Numbered from the stretch's first letter, positions 1 through 7,754 are shown. The stretch: 30,672 nt of DNA from DATARH01 sp050246595 (GCA_050246595.1 JBFWVT010000058.1:1-30672); one strand, 5' to 3'. Numbers and translations: made by a program. The notes: generated by a model not told the origin, from the sequence alone.

Positions 1-24
1 GCGGCGCTCGTCGAGCGCCATGCG

Positions 25-210
25 GGTAATGTCTCGGTTTGAAATTGGCCCGCTGCGCCGCCCCGGAGCAACCCCTAGGGACCGCCGGCCTCCGGCCGGC
101 ATGCCGGCCGGAGGCCGGCGGTCCTGAAGCGCCCTCCTTTCGGTACGGTCGCCGCGGGTCCGGCCTGCGCCGCAGAACGACAAGGCCAGAATTCAAACTG
201 AGACAGTACC
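25..210. mobile_element. MITE-like element A (186 bp)
   Basis: The left end reads GGTAATGTCTCGGTTTGAA (25-43). The right end (192-210) is its inverted copy with two differences. The element is flanked on both sides by the 8-base direct repeat GCCATGCG (17-24 and 211-218), as expected for a target-site duplication. It encodes no protein. Its interior holds a 46-bp perfect palindrome (79-124). An 8-bp duplication occurs in several IS families (IS66, ISL3, IS1595 and IS256 among others), so the mobilising transposase cannot be named. Read in reverse, the bases next to the right end (185 down to 161) match element B 244-268 at 20 of 25 positions, so A and B appear related and oppositely oriented. 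Confidence 0.7.
79..124. repeat. 46-bp perfect palindrome
   Basis: Two 22-bp arms starting GGACCGCCGG and ending CCGGCGGTCC meet at a central AT, so all 46 bases equal their own reverse complement. It could extrude a cruciform in DNA or form a strong hairpin in RNA. An ungapped copy with 37 of 46 identical bases lies inside the aconitase X gene at 13773-13818, so this is a dispersed repeat family. Confidence 0.85.
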
Positions 211-218
211 GCCATGCG

Positions 219-404
219 GGTAATGTCTCAGTTTGAAGTGCAACCTTGTCATTCCGGGGCGCGGGCGTAGCCCGCGAGCCCGGAATCCATGAACACAGGC
301 CCCTGAAGTCCTTGGAGAGGTTGGTGTTCATGGATTCCGGGTTCCGCCCTGCGGACGGCCCCGGAATGACAGTGCCGCTGTTACATTCAAACTGAGACAT
401 TACC
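219..404. mobile_element. MITE-like element B (186 bp), tandem to element A
   Basis: The left end GGTAATGTCTCAGTTTGAA (219-237) and the right end (386-404) are perfect 19-bp inverted repeats. The flanks are GCCATGCG at 211-218 and 405-412. The 148-base interior is exactly as long as that of element A but mostly different in sequence; it contains a nested inverted repeat (247-371). The copy of GCCATGCG at 211-218 is shared by both elements, which suggests that the second insertion used the target duplicate of the first. No coding capacity. Confidence 0.7.
247..371. repeat. Nested inverted repeat inside element B
   Basis: Outer arms are TGTCATTCCGGGGC (247-260) and its perfect complement (358-371). 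Inner 18-bp arms starting CCCGGAATCC (279-296) and ending GGATTCCGGG (324-341) are also perfect. A small hairpin GCGGG/CCCGC sits at 261-275. The whole resembles the palindromic intergenic units common in alphaproteobacterial genomes; its function is unknown. Confidence 0.75.
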
Positions 405-575
405 GCCATGCGGCACGCTCGCGGGATTTGCGTCGGCGCTGCGCTGCCTGCAACAAGCGCCTATCTGGTAAGGTGAGTTGAGGAACGGGGATTGGATGCC
501 GCGCTGACGAGCCTGTTGCGATGAGTCCGCTTCGCCCCACGATTCCCGCTGACCTGAAGCACCGCGAGATCCCCC

Positions 576-2357
576 ATGCCCTACACCGCACCCGTCGAAG
601 AAATGCGTTTCGTCCTCGACACGTTGATACCGCCGGAGGGGGCGCCGCTCGACGGCCTTGTCGAGCGCGATGTCGCCGACGCGATCCTCGATGAGGCCGC
701 CCGCTTCGCCGCCGCCGAGTTGGACCCGCTGAACCGGCCCGCCGACCGGGTCGGCAGCGTGCTTGAGAACGGAGTCGTGCGCACCCCGCCCGGTTTTCGC
801 GAAGCCTACCGGCGCTATGTCGAGGCCGGGTGGATGGGGCTGCACTGCGATCCCGCCTTTGGCGGCCAGGGGCTGCCGGTGTCGCTCGCGACCGCCGTCG
901 GCGAGATGTGGAATTCGGCCTGCATGAGCTGGGCATTGTGCCCGGTGCTGAATTTCGGCGCGATCGAATTATTGCAGACGCACGGCTCGCCGGAGCAGAA
1001 GCGGCTCTATCTGGAGAAACTGATTTCCGGCGAGTGGACCGGCACGATGAACCTGACCGAGCCGCAGGCCGGGTCCGATCTCGGCGCGTTGCGCACCCGC
1101 GCCGTACCCTCGCGTGACGCGCGCTGGGGCGAGCACTACCGGGTCAGCGGCCAGAAGATTTTTATCACTTACGGCGACCACGACCTGACCGACAATATCG
1201 TCCATATGGTGCTGGCGCGCACCCCGGATGCGCCGCCGGGCAGCCGCGGCATCTCGCTGTTCCTGGTGCCGAAATTCCTGCCCGACGCCGATGGCCGGCC
1301 CGGCGAGCGCAACGATCTCCGCCCGCTAAGCCTGGAGGAGAAGCTCGGCATCCACGCCTCGCCGACCTGCGTGATGTCCTACGGTGAGAATGAGGGCGCG
1401 GTCGGCTGGCGCATCGGCGGGGAAAATCGCGGTCTCGAATGCATGTTCACGATGATGAACAGCGAGCGGCTGCTGGTCGGGGTGCAAGGCGTTGCAATCG
1501 CCGAACGCGCCTATCAGCAGGCGCGCGATTATGCCCGCACCCGAATCCAGGGCATGCCGGCCGGGATGCCTCGCAGCGGCGATGTGCCGCCGATCGTGCA
1601 TCACCCCGATGTCCGCCGCATGCTGCTGTCGATGCGCGCCGCGACCGAGGCGATGCGGGCGCTGAGCTATCTCGCCGCCGCTGCGATCGACGCGGGCCGC
1701 CAAGCCGGCGACGAGCAGGCGCGATACCGCGCGCAACGCCGGGCCGATCTGCTGATCCCGGTCGTCAAGGCATGGTGCACCGATCTCGGTGTCGAGGTGG
1801 CCTCGACCGGTATCCAGGTGCATGGCGGGATGGGCTATATCGAGGAGACCGGTGCGGCGCAATATCTGCGCGACGCGCGGATCGCGCCGATCTACGAGGG
1901 CACCAACGGCATCCAGGCGAACGATCTGGTCGGGCGCAAGCTCGGCCGCGACGGCGGCGAGGCGGCGCGCGAGCTGTTCGCCGAAATGCGCCCGATACTG
2001 GCCGAGATCGCAGACCGGCCGGGTTGGGAGGCAATGCATCGCGGTCTCGGCGAGGGGTTCGACGCGCTCGAACACGCGACCGCCCGCCTTGTCGAGGCCG
2101 AGCCGGCGCTCGCGGCGGCCGGGTCGTCGCCCTATCTGGCGCTGTTCGGCACGGTGGCCGGTGGCTGGCTGATGGCGCGGCTCGCGCTCGCCGCAGAGGA
2201 GGGCCAGGGGCGTGGCGGCGGAAATCCGGGCTTTGCGGCGGCGAAGCGAGCCACCGCCCGGTTCTACGCCGAGCATTATCTGCCGCGCGCCCTCGCCTGG
2301 CTGCCGGCGATCGAGGGCGGTGCGACGGTGGTCGATTTCGACCCCGATCTGCTCTGA
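576..2357 (+). CDS. Acyl-CoA dehydrogenase (FadE/DmdC-like, 593 aa)
   Basis: FAD-dependent enzyme that introduces the alpha-beta double bond into an acyl-CoA thioester. The FAD/substrate signature TEPQAGSD lies at residues 161-168, followed by KIFIT near 194 and the NSERLLVG helix near 298. The segment YEGTNGIQ carries the expected catalytic glutamate at position 441. At 593 residues it is longer than short- or medium-chain enzymes (about 380) and fits the class with an extra C-terminal helical domain, which includes 3-methylmercaptopropionyl-CoA dehydrogenase (DmdC) and many unassigned enzymes. The substrate cannot be read from sequence. The ATG at 576 follows a weak purine stretch (GCGAG). 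No beta-oxidation partner is adjacent, so it appears to stand alone. Confidence 0.93.
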   Translation: MPYTAPVEEMRFVLDTLIPPEGAPLDGLVERDVADAILDEAARFAAAELDPLNRPADRVGSVLENGVVRTPPGFREAYRRYVEAGWMGLHCDPAFGGQGLPVSLATAVGEMWNSACMSWALCPVLNFGAIELLQTHGSPEQKRLYLEKLISGEWTGTMNLTEPQAGSDLGALRTRAVPSRDARWGEHYRVSGQKIFITYGDHDLTDNIVHMVLARTPDAPPGSRGISLFLVPKFLPDADGRPGERNDLRPLSLEEKLGIHASPTCVMSYGENEGAVGWRIGGENRGLECMFTMMNSERLLVGVQGVAIAERAYQQARDYARTRIQGMPAGMPRSGDVPPIVHHPDVRRMLLSMRAATEAMRALSYLAAAAIDAGRQAGDEQARYRAQRRADLLIPVVKAWCTDLGVEVASTGIQVHGGMGYIEETGAAQYLRDARIAPIYEGTNGIQANDLVGRKLGRDGGEAARELFAEMRPILAEIADRPGWEAMHRGLGEGFDALEHATARLVEAEPALAAAGSSPYLALFGTVAGGWLMARLALAAEEGQGRGGGNPGFAAAKRATARFYAEHYLPRALAWLPAIEGGATVVDFDPDLL

Positions 2358-2658
2358 TACCGGCTGCCTGGACCTCGACCGGCGCTCCCTCCCCTCCCCG
2401 TCCCCGGACTTGGTCCGGGGATCGCGGGGAGAACGGGATGGGTATCCTCGTCGGCTCGTTCGATCTGCGTCGGGAGATCACGGGATGCGATCGCTGCAAC
2501 CAGTACGGGAAGGTTTGCTGTAGATTTGCCGCAGAACCGTCAAGAGCCAACCGAAGTACAAGCATGAGTTGCAGCGTACCCGCTCTCCTTCCGGTTGACG
2601 CCGGCTCGGGAGGAGAGCACGCTTTTTTCCGGGAGGATTACCGCGCTGGGAGGCCGCG
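2358..2658 (+). other. Intergenic region with strong hairpin
   Basis: 301 bases separate the dehydrogenase from the DUF1326 gene. The main feature is a hairpin at 2401-2421; the rest shows no conserved coding frame. A Shine-Dalgarno-like GGGAGG lies at about 2648-2653, just before the DUF1326 start. Confidence 0.6.
2401..2421 (+). terminator. GC-rich hairpin after acyl-CoA dehydrogenase
   Basis: TCCCCGGAC, loop TTG, GTCCGGGGA: a perfect 9-bp stem beginning 44 bases after the stop codon. There is no following T tract, so it may be an RNA 3' end stabiliser or a REP-like unit rather than a classical intrinsic terminator. Confidence 0.45.
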
Positions 2659-3261
2659 ATGGCATATCATCTGGAAGGTCGGCTGCTCGAAGTCTGCGAT
2701 TGCCGCGTCTTGTGTCCCTGCTGGATCGGCGAGGACCCCGATAACGGCACCTGCGATTCGGTGCTCGCCTACCGCTTCGACAAGGGGACGATCGACGGGC
2801 TCGATGTCAGCGGCCGCACTGTCGCTATTGTTTCTCATATTCCGGGCAATGTGCTCGCCGGCAATTTCCGCGTCGCGCTGTACCTCGACGAGGGGGCGTC
2901 CGATGCGCAGCACGAGGCACTGGTCAATCTGTACAGCGGCAAGCTTGGCGGCCCGGTCGCGGAACTCGCGAAGCTGGTCGGCGAAGTGGTCTCGGTCGAG
3001 CGCGCCCCGATCCGCTTCGATGTCGACGAGGGGCGCGGCACGCTGACGATCGGCGAGGTCAGCCACGCCGAACTCGAACCCTACAAGGGTCCGGACGGCG
3101 CGACGACGGTGTTGAGCAACACGATCTTTTCGACCGTGCCGGGTGCGCCGGTCTTTGTCGGCAAGGCGACCCGGTACACCTCGAAACACCCGGCGCTCGG
3201 GCACGATATCGACCTGAAAGGCCACAATGCGCTGCAAAGCACGTTTGTGTTCGACGGCTGA
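2659..3261 (+). CDS. DUF1326 domain protein (200 aa)
   Basis: Recognised as DUF1326 from its cysteine-rich N-terminus, in which C13, C15, C19, C21 and C32 are clustered, followed by the conserved SHIPGNVLAGNFRVALYLDEGAS-type core near residues 55-75. The biochemical function is unknown; the cysteine cluster suggests metal or thiol chemistry, which is inference. No signal peptide or membrane segment is seen, so it is probably cytosolic. The ATG follows a GGGAGG element about 5 bases upstream. The stop is only 9 bases before the DUF2182 membrane protein in the same frame, and these two families are repeatedly found together, so they form a likely two-gene operon. Confidence 0.88.
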   Translation: MAYHLEGRLLEVCDCRVLCPCWIGEDPDNGTCDSVLAYRFDKGTIDGLDVSGRTVAIVSHIPGNVLAGNFRVALYLDEGASDAQHEALVNLYSGKLGGPVAELAKLVGEVVSVERAPIRFDVDEGRGTLTIGEVSHAELEPYKGPDGATTVLSNTIFSTVPGAPVFVGKATRYTSKHPALGHDIDLKGHNALQSTFVFDG

Positions 3262-3270
3262 TATTGCGGG

Positions 3271-4074
3271 GTGGACGCCCATGGCCGCCACCATGGCCGA
3301 GGCTGGTTCGCGCCGATCGCCGGGCTGCTGATCGCGACGGCGTGGCTGGCGCTGTGGCTGTGGCAACAAGGCCCTTATGCCCGCTATCTCGATCACGGGA
3401 ACTGGACCGAGATCGGTCTCGGGGCCGGCATCTGCGCCGCATTGCCCGCCGCGGGCTGGGCGCTGCCAGCCACGCTTTATGTCGGCGGTTGGCTGCTGAT
3501 GATCGCGGCGATGATGCTGCCGACCGTCATCCCGCTGCTCGACCGTTTCGACCGGCTCGTCGCCGGGCGGCCCGATCGCGGTTGGCTGCTGACCCTGTTG
3601 CTCGCCGGGTATCTGCTGGCGTGGCTTGCCTTCGGCGTGGCGGCGCACCTGCTCGACGCCGCGCTGCGACAGGCGGCGCTGCGATCGGACTGGCTGCTGG
3701 TCAACGGGTGGATCGTCGGATCGCTGATCCTGGCCGGGGCCGGGCTGTTTCAGTTCAGCCGGCTCAAGCACCGCTGTCTCATGCGCTGCCGCACGCCGCT
3801 GAGCTTTATCGCCAAACACTGGCGCGGACGCACGCCGCTGCGCAACGCTCTATTGCTGGGACTGGACCACGGCGTCTTCTGCGTCGGGTGCTGCTGGGCG
3901 ATCATGCTGCTGATGTTTGTCGTCGGCACTGCCAGTATCGGCTGGATGCTGCTGCTCGGCGCGGCGATGGCGCTGGAAAAGAACACGAAATGGGGCGAGC
4001 GGCTCAGCCGTCCTCTCGGCGGCGTTCTGCTGGCCGCCGCCGGCGCGCTGGCCGGTGCCAATCTGCTGGGGTAA
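3271..4074 (+). CDS. DUF2182 integral membrane protein (267 aa)
   Basis: Predicted polytopic inner-membrane protein of the DUF2182 family, described as putative metal-binding. Hallmarks seen are MMLPTVIPLL in an early helix, the CLMRC motif in mid-protein, and GVFCVGCCWAIMLL followed by ALEK near the C-terminus; the paired cysteines sit at membrane edges. About six or seven hydrophobic segments are visible. The only start in this frame after the upstream stop is GTG at 3271, four codons downstream, so coupling with DUF1326 is likely. The two could handle one metal or redox substrate together, but no function is established. It converges on the Doc-like gene with only 3 bases between stop codons. 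Confidence 0.87.
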   Translation: MDAHGRHHGRGWFAPIAGLLIATAWLALWLWQQGPYARYLDHGNWTEIGLGAGICAALPAAGWALPATLYVGGWLLMIAAMMLPTVIPLLDRFDRLVAGRPDRGWLLTLLLAGYLLAWLAFGVAAHLLDAALRQAALRSDWLLVNGWIVGSLILAGAGLFQFSRLKHRCLMRCRTPLSFIAKHWRGRTPLRNALLLGLDHGVFCVGCCWAIMLLMFVVGTASIGWMLLLGAAMALEKNTKWGERLSRPLGGVLLAAAGALAGANLLG

Positions 4075-4077
4075 ATA

Positions 4078-4482
4078 TCAGCGCGGCGTCATCCAGAAGC
4101 GGAACCATTCGACGACACCCGACTGCCCGAGCCTGCCGTCGAAATATTCGAGCAGTCGCTCGATCGCATGCGGCTGGTCCGATGGCATGTCGAAACTGTA
4201 GCCGTTGGCCTCGACAAAAGCCGTCGCGGCGCGGAAGGCGGTGCGCTTGTTGCCCTCGGCGAAAGCGCGGGCATTGGCAAGGCTCGTATAGAGCCGCGCC
4301 GCCAGCACGGCGATATCGCGATCCATGAAATAGACCCAGACATTCCACGGATGCGCCAGCGCGCGCTGCAACGCGGCGCGGTCGCGCAGTTCGTGCCGCC
4401 CGCCGCTTTTCTCGACTTCTTCGCTGTTATACGCGACGACGGCTTCGAGCGGGATCCAGCGCGGCTCGTTCGCTGCTGTCAT
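4078..4482 (-). CDS. Fic/Doc-fold protein with substituted catalytic His (134 aa)
   Basis: Length and sequence match the death-on-curing (Doc) branch of the Fic family, whose active members transfer phosphate or a nucleotide to a target protein using the motif HxFx(D/E)GNKR. Here the motif reads RAFAEGNKRTAF (about residues 72-83): the phosphate-binding loop is intact, but the catalytic histidine is arginine (codon CGC; CAC would encode His). The preceding segment with RALAHPWN and DIAVLAARLYTSLA fits the Doc helices. No antitoxin gene (Phd-type) lies upstream; the next gene is a potassium channel 48 bases away. It may therefore be a non-toxic or repurposed homologue. The start is ATG at 4482 with a weak ribosome-binding site. 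Confidence 0.82.
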   Translation of the reverse strand: MTAANEPRWIPLEAVVAYNSEEVEKSGGRHELRDRAALQRALAHPWNVWVYFMDRDIAVLAARLYTSLANARAFAEGNKRTAFRAATAFVEANGYSFDMPSDQPHAIERLLEYFDGRLGQSGVVEWFRFWMTPR

Positions 4483-4530
4483 GGCCCGTTCATCGAAGCG
4501 ATGACATGGCTGATGTTGAACTCATGCTCC

Positions 4531-5334
4531 TCAACCTCCCTCGTCCGGAATCCGGAGCAGGTGGCCGCATGCCTTGCAATGCACGGCGTCGGCGTCATGA
4601 CGCTGCAACGCGCATTGCGGGCAGGGAAAAAACACCTTCGGCGGCCGGAAGATCGATTGTGCCAGCCTTGCCAGAAGACCGATACCGGAGATCATGACGA
4701 CGATCGAGGTAAGCTTGCCCCAGGGTCCGGGCAGCACGATATCGCCAAACCCCGTCGTCGTCGCCGCCGTCACCGTGAAGTACAAGGCATCGATATAATC
4801 CGCGAATCCTTCGCCCTTGCGGAAGAAAAACGTATAGAGAAAACCCGTTATCACGAACAGAAACGTGATCAGGTTGACAAAGGCGTGACCTGTTTCGCGC
4901 CACAGCCCGAGACGCCGGTGCTCAAGCGGACGCCACAGAAACCCGCTTCGCGACAGCGACCAGAGCCGCACGATGCGCAGGAATCCCAGATTTGCCAGTG
5001 TTGTCGGCATCAGCAGCGTCAACAGGATGAAAAAATCGACCCATATCCGCGGCTGCCGCAGCCAGCGGGGGATGTCTCGCGACGCCAGGGCGCGCGCCGT
5101 GAGATCAAGGCCGAGCAGTGCCGCGACGGAATAATCCACCCACAGAAACGAAGGCTCGTCCTGCAGAACCGGGGTCGCGATAAAAAACGCGATAATCGCG
5201 AGGTCGATCGCGATGATGGCGTACTGGAACCGCACCGCTTCCGGGGTATGGCCGTGATAGAGCCGGCGCAGTCTGTCCCGCAGCAACGGGAAGCCCGTGA
5301 CCCGATCCTCAGTATCGATCGCCATGACCGCCAC
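4531..5334 (-). CDS. Voltage-gated-like K+ channel with C-terminal zinc ribbon (267 aa)
   Basis: Single-subunit six-helix cation channel. Hydrophobic helices are at about 37-54, 67-84, 98-115, 154-172 and 207-226, with an S4-like arginine-bearing helix (R120, R123, R129). The selectivity filter TTTGFGD (192-198) predicts K+ selectivity. After the last helix the cytoplasmic tail ends in CPQC (238-241) and CKAC (253-256), a small zinc-ribbon knuckle unusual for this class. The GTG at 5334 abuts the stop of the upstream permease gene (5335-5337), implying translational coupling; ATG at 5325 is an alternative start. Physical linkage to a permease bearing TrkA-type RCK_C domains suggests a joint role in ion homeostasis (inference). 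Confidence 0.88.
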   Translation of the reverse strand: MAVMAIDTEDRVTGFPLLRDRLRRLYHGHTPEAVRFQYAIIAIDLAIIAFFIATPVLQDEPSFLWVDYSVAALLGLDLTARALASRDIPRWLRQPRIWVDFFILLTLLMPTTLANLGFLRIVRLWSLSRSGFLWRPLEHRRLGLWRETGHAFVNLITFLFVITGFLYTFFFRKGEGFADYIDALYFTVTAATTTGFGDIVLPGPWGKLTSIVVMISGIGLLARLAQSIFRPPKVFFPCPQCALQRHDADAVHCKACGHLLRIPDEGG

Positions 5335-7104
5335 TCATCGCGCGAGCGGCCAGACCAGCACGATCATCAGCGTGCCGACAACCAGGATTATCAGCGAGAG
5401 CGGCGCGCCGAGCCGCGGATAATCGGAAAATCTATAGCCGCCCGGCCCCATAACCAGCGTGTTGCATTGATGCCCGATTGGGGTCAGGAAATCGCTGCCG
5501 GCCCCGACCGCGACGGCCATCAGGAACGGATCGGGGTTGAGATTGAGCTGCGTCGCGAGGCTCGCCCCGATCGGCGCCATGACCAGCACCGTCGCCGCGT
5601 TGTTGAGAAACGGCGTCACCGCCATCGCGGCGGCCATGACGAGCGCGACGCAGGCGATCGGCGGCAGAACGGCCCCGATATTGGCCAACCCGGCGGCGAT
5701 CAGTTCGGTCCCGCCGGTCGCGCGCAGCGTATCGCTGACCGGGATCAGCGCGGCGAACAGGATCAGGATCGGCCATTCGATCGCGTGATATGCCTCCTCG
5801 ATCTTCAGCACACCGGTGACGACCATCGCGACCGCGCCGGCGAGAAAGGCGGCCGGCAGCGGCATCAGGTGCGACACCGCGACCGCCATCGTCACAATCA
5901 CGATGACGATTGGCAGCCAGAGCGGGCGGCGCTGGCCGAGCTGTAGGCGGCGTTCGGCGAGCGGGAGGATGCCGGCCTCGTTCAACGCATCCGGAAACCG
6001 GGCCGCCGGGACCTGCAGCAGCAGCAGATCGCCTTCGCCCAGGACGACCCGGCGCAATCGCTGCTCAACCGGTTCGCCGCGCCGGCTGATCGCAACCAGG
6101 CTCAAATCGAAGCGGTTGCGCAGATCGAATTGGCGGGCCGAGTGCCCGACCAGCGGCGAATCGCGGGTAACCACGCCCTCGACGATCACCGGATCGGAAC
6201 CCCGTTCGTCCTCCGGGGTGCCCAGCGGTACGAGCCCGGCCCCGCGGACAAGCCGTTGCAGCGCCGGCGCGTCGCCTTGCAGCACGAGCACGTCCTCGGC
6301 CAGCAGCGTCCAATGCACATCGGGCGCATAGCGCCGGAACCGCTCGCGGATGATCCCGATCACCGTCGCCTCGCCGCCGGCCAGCGCCTCCAGCTCCCCG
6401 ACGGTGCGCCCGACATAGCCGGAGCCGGAAGGCAGGCGCATCTCGCTGGCGTAGGTTTCGACCGCGAAGGTCTCCTCGGCCGAGCGCGCCCCGGTCCGCG
6501 CCCGCGGCAGCAGCCGCCAGCCCACAACCAGAAACAGCAGCGCCGCCGCGGTCAGCGACAATCCGACCGGCGCGTAGTCGAACATGCCGAATGGCTGGCC
6601 GGTCATCTCGGCGCGGATGCGCGATACGATGATGTTCGGCGAGGTGCCGATCAGCGTGATCAGACCGCCCACCAGCGCGCAAAACGCCATCGGCATCAGA
6701 ACGAGATGGACGCCGGTCTTGTGCCGCCGCGCCAGCTGCATCGCGACCGGCATCAATATCGCCAGCGCCCCGATATTCTTCATCACCGCCGACATCAGCG
6801 CGACGGTTCCGCCCAGCACGGCGATCTGGCGCGCCGGCGTTTTCAACCAGGCGGCGAACGGGGCGATCAGCGTGTCGGCCACACCCGAGCGCGCCACTCC
6901 GGCGCTGACCACGAGCGCCGAGCCGACAATGATCACGATATCGTCGGAAAATCCCGAGAATGCCGCCTCGGCCGGAATGAGCCCGATCACGACGCCGGCA
7001 ATCAGACCGAGCAGCGCCACGACGTCGTAGCGCAGCCTGTCCCAGATGAGCAGCGCCACCACGGCCCCGATCAGAGCGAAGGCGAGTGCCTGCTCATGCG
7101 TCAT
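5335..7104 (-). CDS. SLC13/DASS-family permease with two TrkA_C (RCK_C) domains (589 aa)
   Basis: Inner-membrane symporter of the divalent anion:Na+ superfamily. Two inverted membrane halves carry the diagnostic loops GTSPNIIVS in the first half and TPIGHQCNTLVMGPGGY in the second (usually TPIGYQTNT). Between them, at about residues 215-385, lie two RCK_C (TrkA C-terminal) regulatory domains, a common arrangement in bacterial SLC13 permeases of unknown substrate (sulfate, dicarboxylates or others). I place the start at ATG 7104 (MTHEQALAF), because the 80 codons upstream are low-complexity and Arg-rich with no family resemblance. The gene is first in a minus-strand unit with the potassium channel; a divergent response-regulator gene begins 251 bases away. 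Confidence 0.88.
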   Translation of the reverse strand: MTHEQALAFALIGAVVALLIWDRLRYDVVALLGLIAGVVIGLIPAEAAFSGFSDDIVIIVGSALVVSAGVARSGVADTLIAPFAAWLKTPARQIAVLGGTVALMSAVMKNIGALAILMPVAMQLARRHKTGVHLVLMPMAFCALVGGLITLIGTSPNIIVSRIRAEMTGQPFGMFDYAPVGLSLTAAALLFLVVGWRLLPRARTGARSAEETFAVETYASEMRLPSGSGYVGRTVGELEALAGGEATVIGIIRERFRRYAPDVHWTLLAEDVLVLQGDAPALQRLVRGAGLVPLGTPEDERGSDPVIVEGVVTRDSPLVGHSARQFDLRNRFDLSLVAISRRGEPVEQRLRRVVLGEGDLLLLQVPAARFPDALNEAGILPLAERRLQLGQRRPLWLPIVIVIVTMAVAVSHLMPLPAAFLAGAVAMVVTGVLKIEEAYHAIEWPILILFAALIPVSDTLRATGGTELIAAGLANIGAVLPPIACVALVMAAAMAVTPFLNNAATVLVMAPIGASLATQLNLNPDPFLMAVAVGAGSDFLTPIGHQCNTLVMGPGGYRFSDYPRLGAPLSLIILVVGTLMIVLVWPLAR

Positions 7105-7355
7105 GAAAGCCCGTATGCTCCGATCGATGCGCGCCGTTGTGCGGCTCGCGAGGTTCCGCTCTCCCGCCCCCGCAACCGACCCCCGCGACCCGACCATCGA
7201 GGGGCTGCATGGCGCATCTCGCCAACATCCGGTTGCGGACCGGCGTTCCGCGCACCGCTTCTGGGTCGCGCGACAGGACGCCGCCGCGCCGGCAACGTTT
7301 GCCGGGGACGGGAGGACTCGGCCGATCGCCGGGACCGGAGACAACGGGATCGCTC

Positions 7356-7754
7356 ATGGCCACAATCCTGCTGGTCGAAGATCACGAAGACGTTCGGGAC
7401 ATGCTGTCCCGCCGCTTGCGACGTCAGGGCTTCGACGTCTCGATCGCTGTGGATGGAAGGCAGGCGGTCGAGGCATGCGCGAGCGAACCCCCGGACCTGG
7501 TGCTGCTCGACCTGAACCTGCCGGATACGGACGGGTGGACCGTGGCGCGAACGCTGAAGGCGGACCCGCGCTGCGCCGAGATCCCGATCATCGCCCTGAC
7601 CGCGTATGCCGCCGCCGAGGATCGCGCCGAGGCGCTGCGGGCGGGCTGCGACGACCACCATCCGAAGCCGATCGACTTTTCGCGTCTGGTATCGCAGATC
7701 GAGGCGGCGCTCGCGCCGGTGCCGCAGCGCGCCGACAGCCGGACCCCCGAATGA
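7356..7754 (+). CDS. Single-domain response regulator (CheY/DivK-like, 132 aa)
   Basis: A receiver domain only, with no output domain. The acidic pair E8-D9, the phosphoacceptor D52 in VLLDLNLP, T82 in IIALTAYA and K104 in HHPKPID are all present, so phosphorylation should be possible. The usual DDYLPKP turn reads DDHHPKP, a slightly unusual face. ATG 7356 is chosen because the sequence upstream in the same frame is Pro/Arg-rich and unlike any receiver domain. Its stop overlaps the start of the DUF533 gene (ATGA), so the two are co-translated. No histidine kinase is encoded in the window; the partner must be elsewhere. Confidence 0.9.
   Translation: MATILLVEDHEDVRDMLSRRLRRQGFDVSIAVDGRQAVEACASEPPDLVLLDLNLPDTDGWTVARTLKADPRCAEIPIIALTAYAAAEDRAEALRAGCDDHHPKPIDFSRLVSQIEAALAPVPQRADSRTPE

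Larger units (their letters stand above)
1..575. other. Gene-free leader region filled with palindromic repeats
   Basis: No convincing coding region precedes the acyl-CoA dehydrogenase. The first 413 bases are almost entirely two mini-elements with shared ends (listed separately). Bases 414-575 look like ordinary GC-rich upstream DNA; I see no strong promoter there. Confidence 0.7.

Noticed and set aside
7105..7344. An 80-residue N-terminal extension of the SLC13 permease
   Set aside because: The extension is Arg/Ala/Ser-rich without a membrane segment, while the family N-terminus begins at the ATG at 7104.
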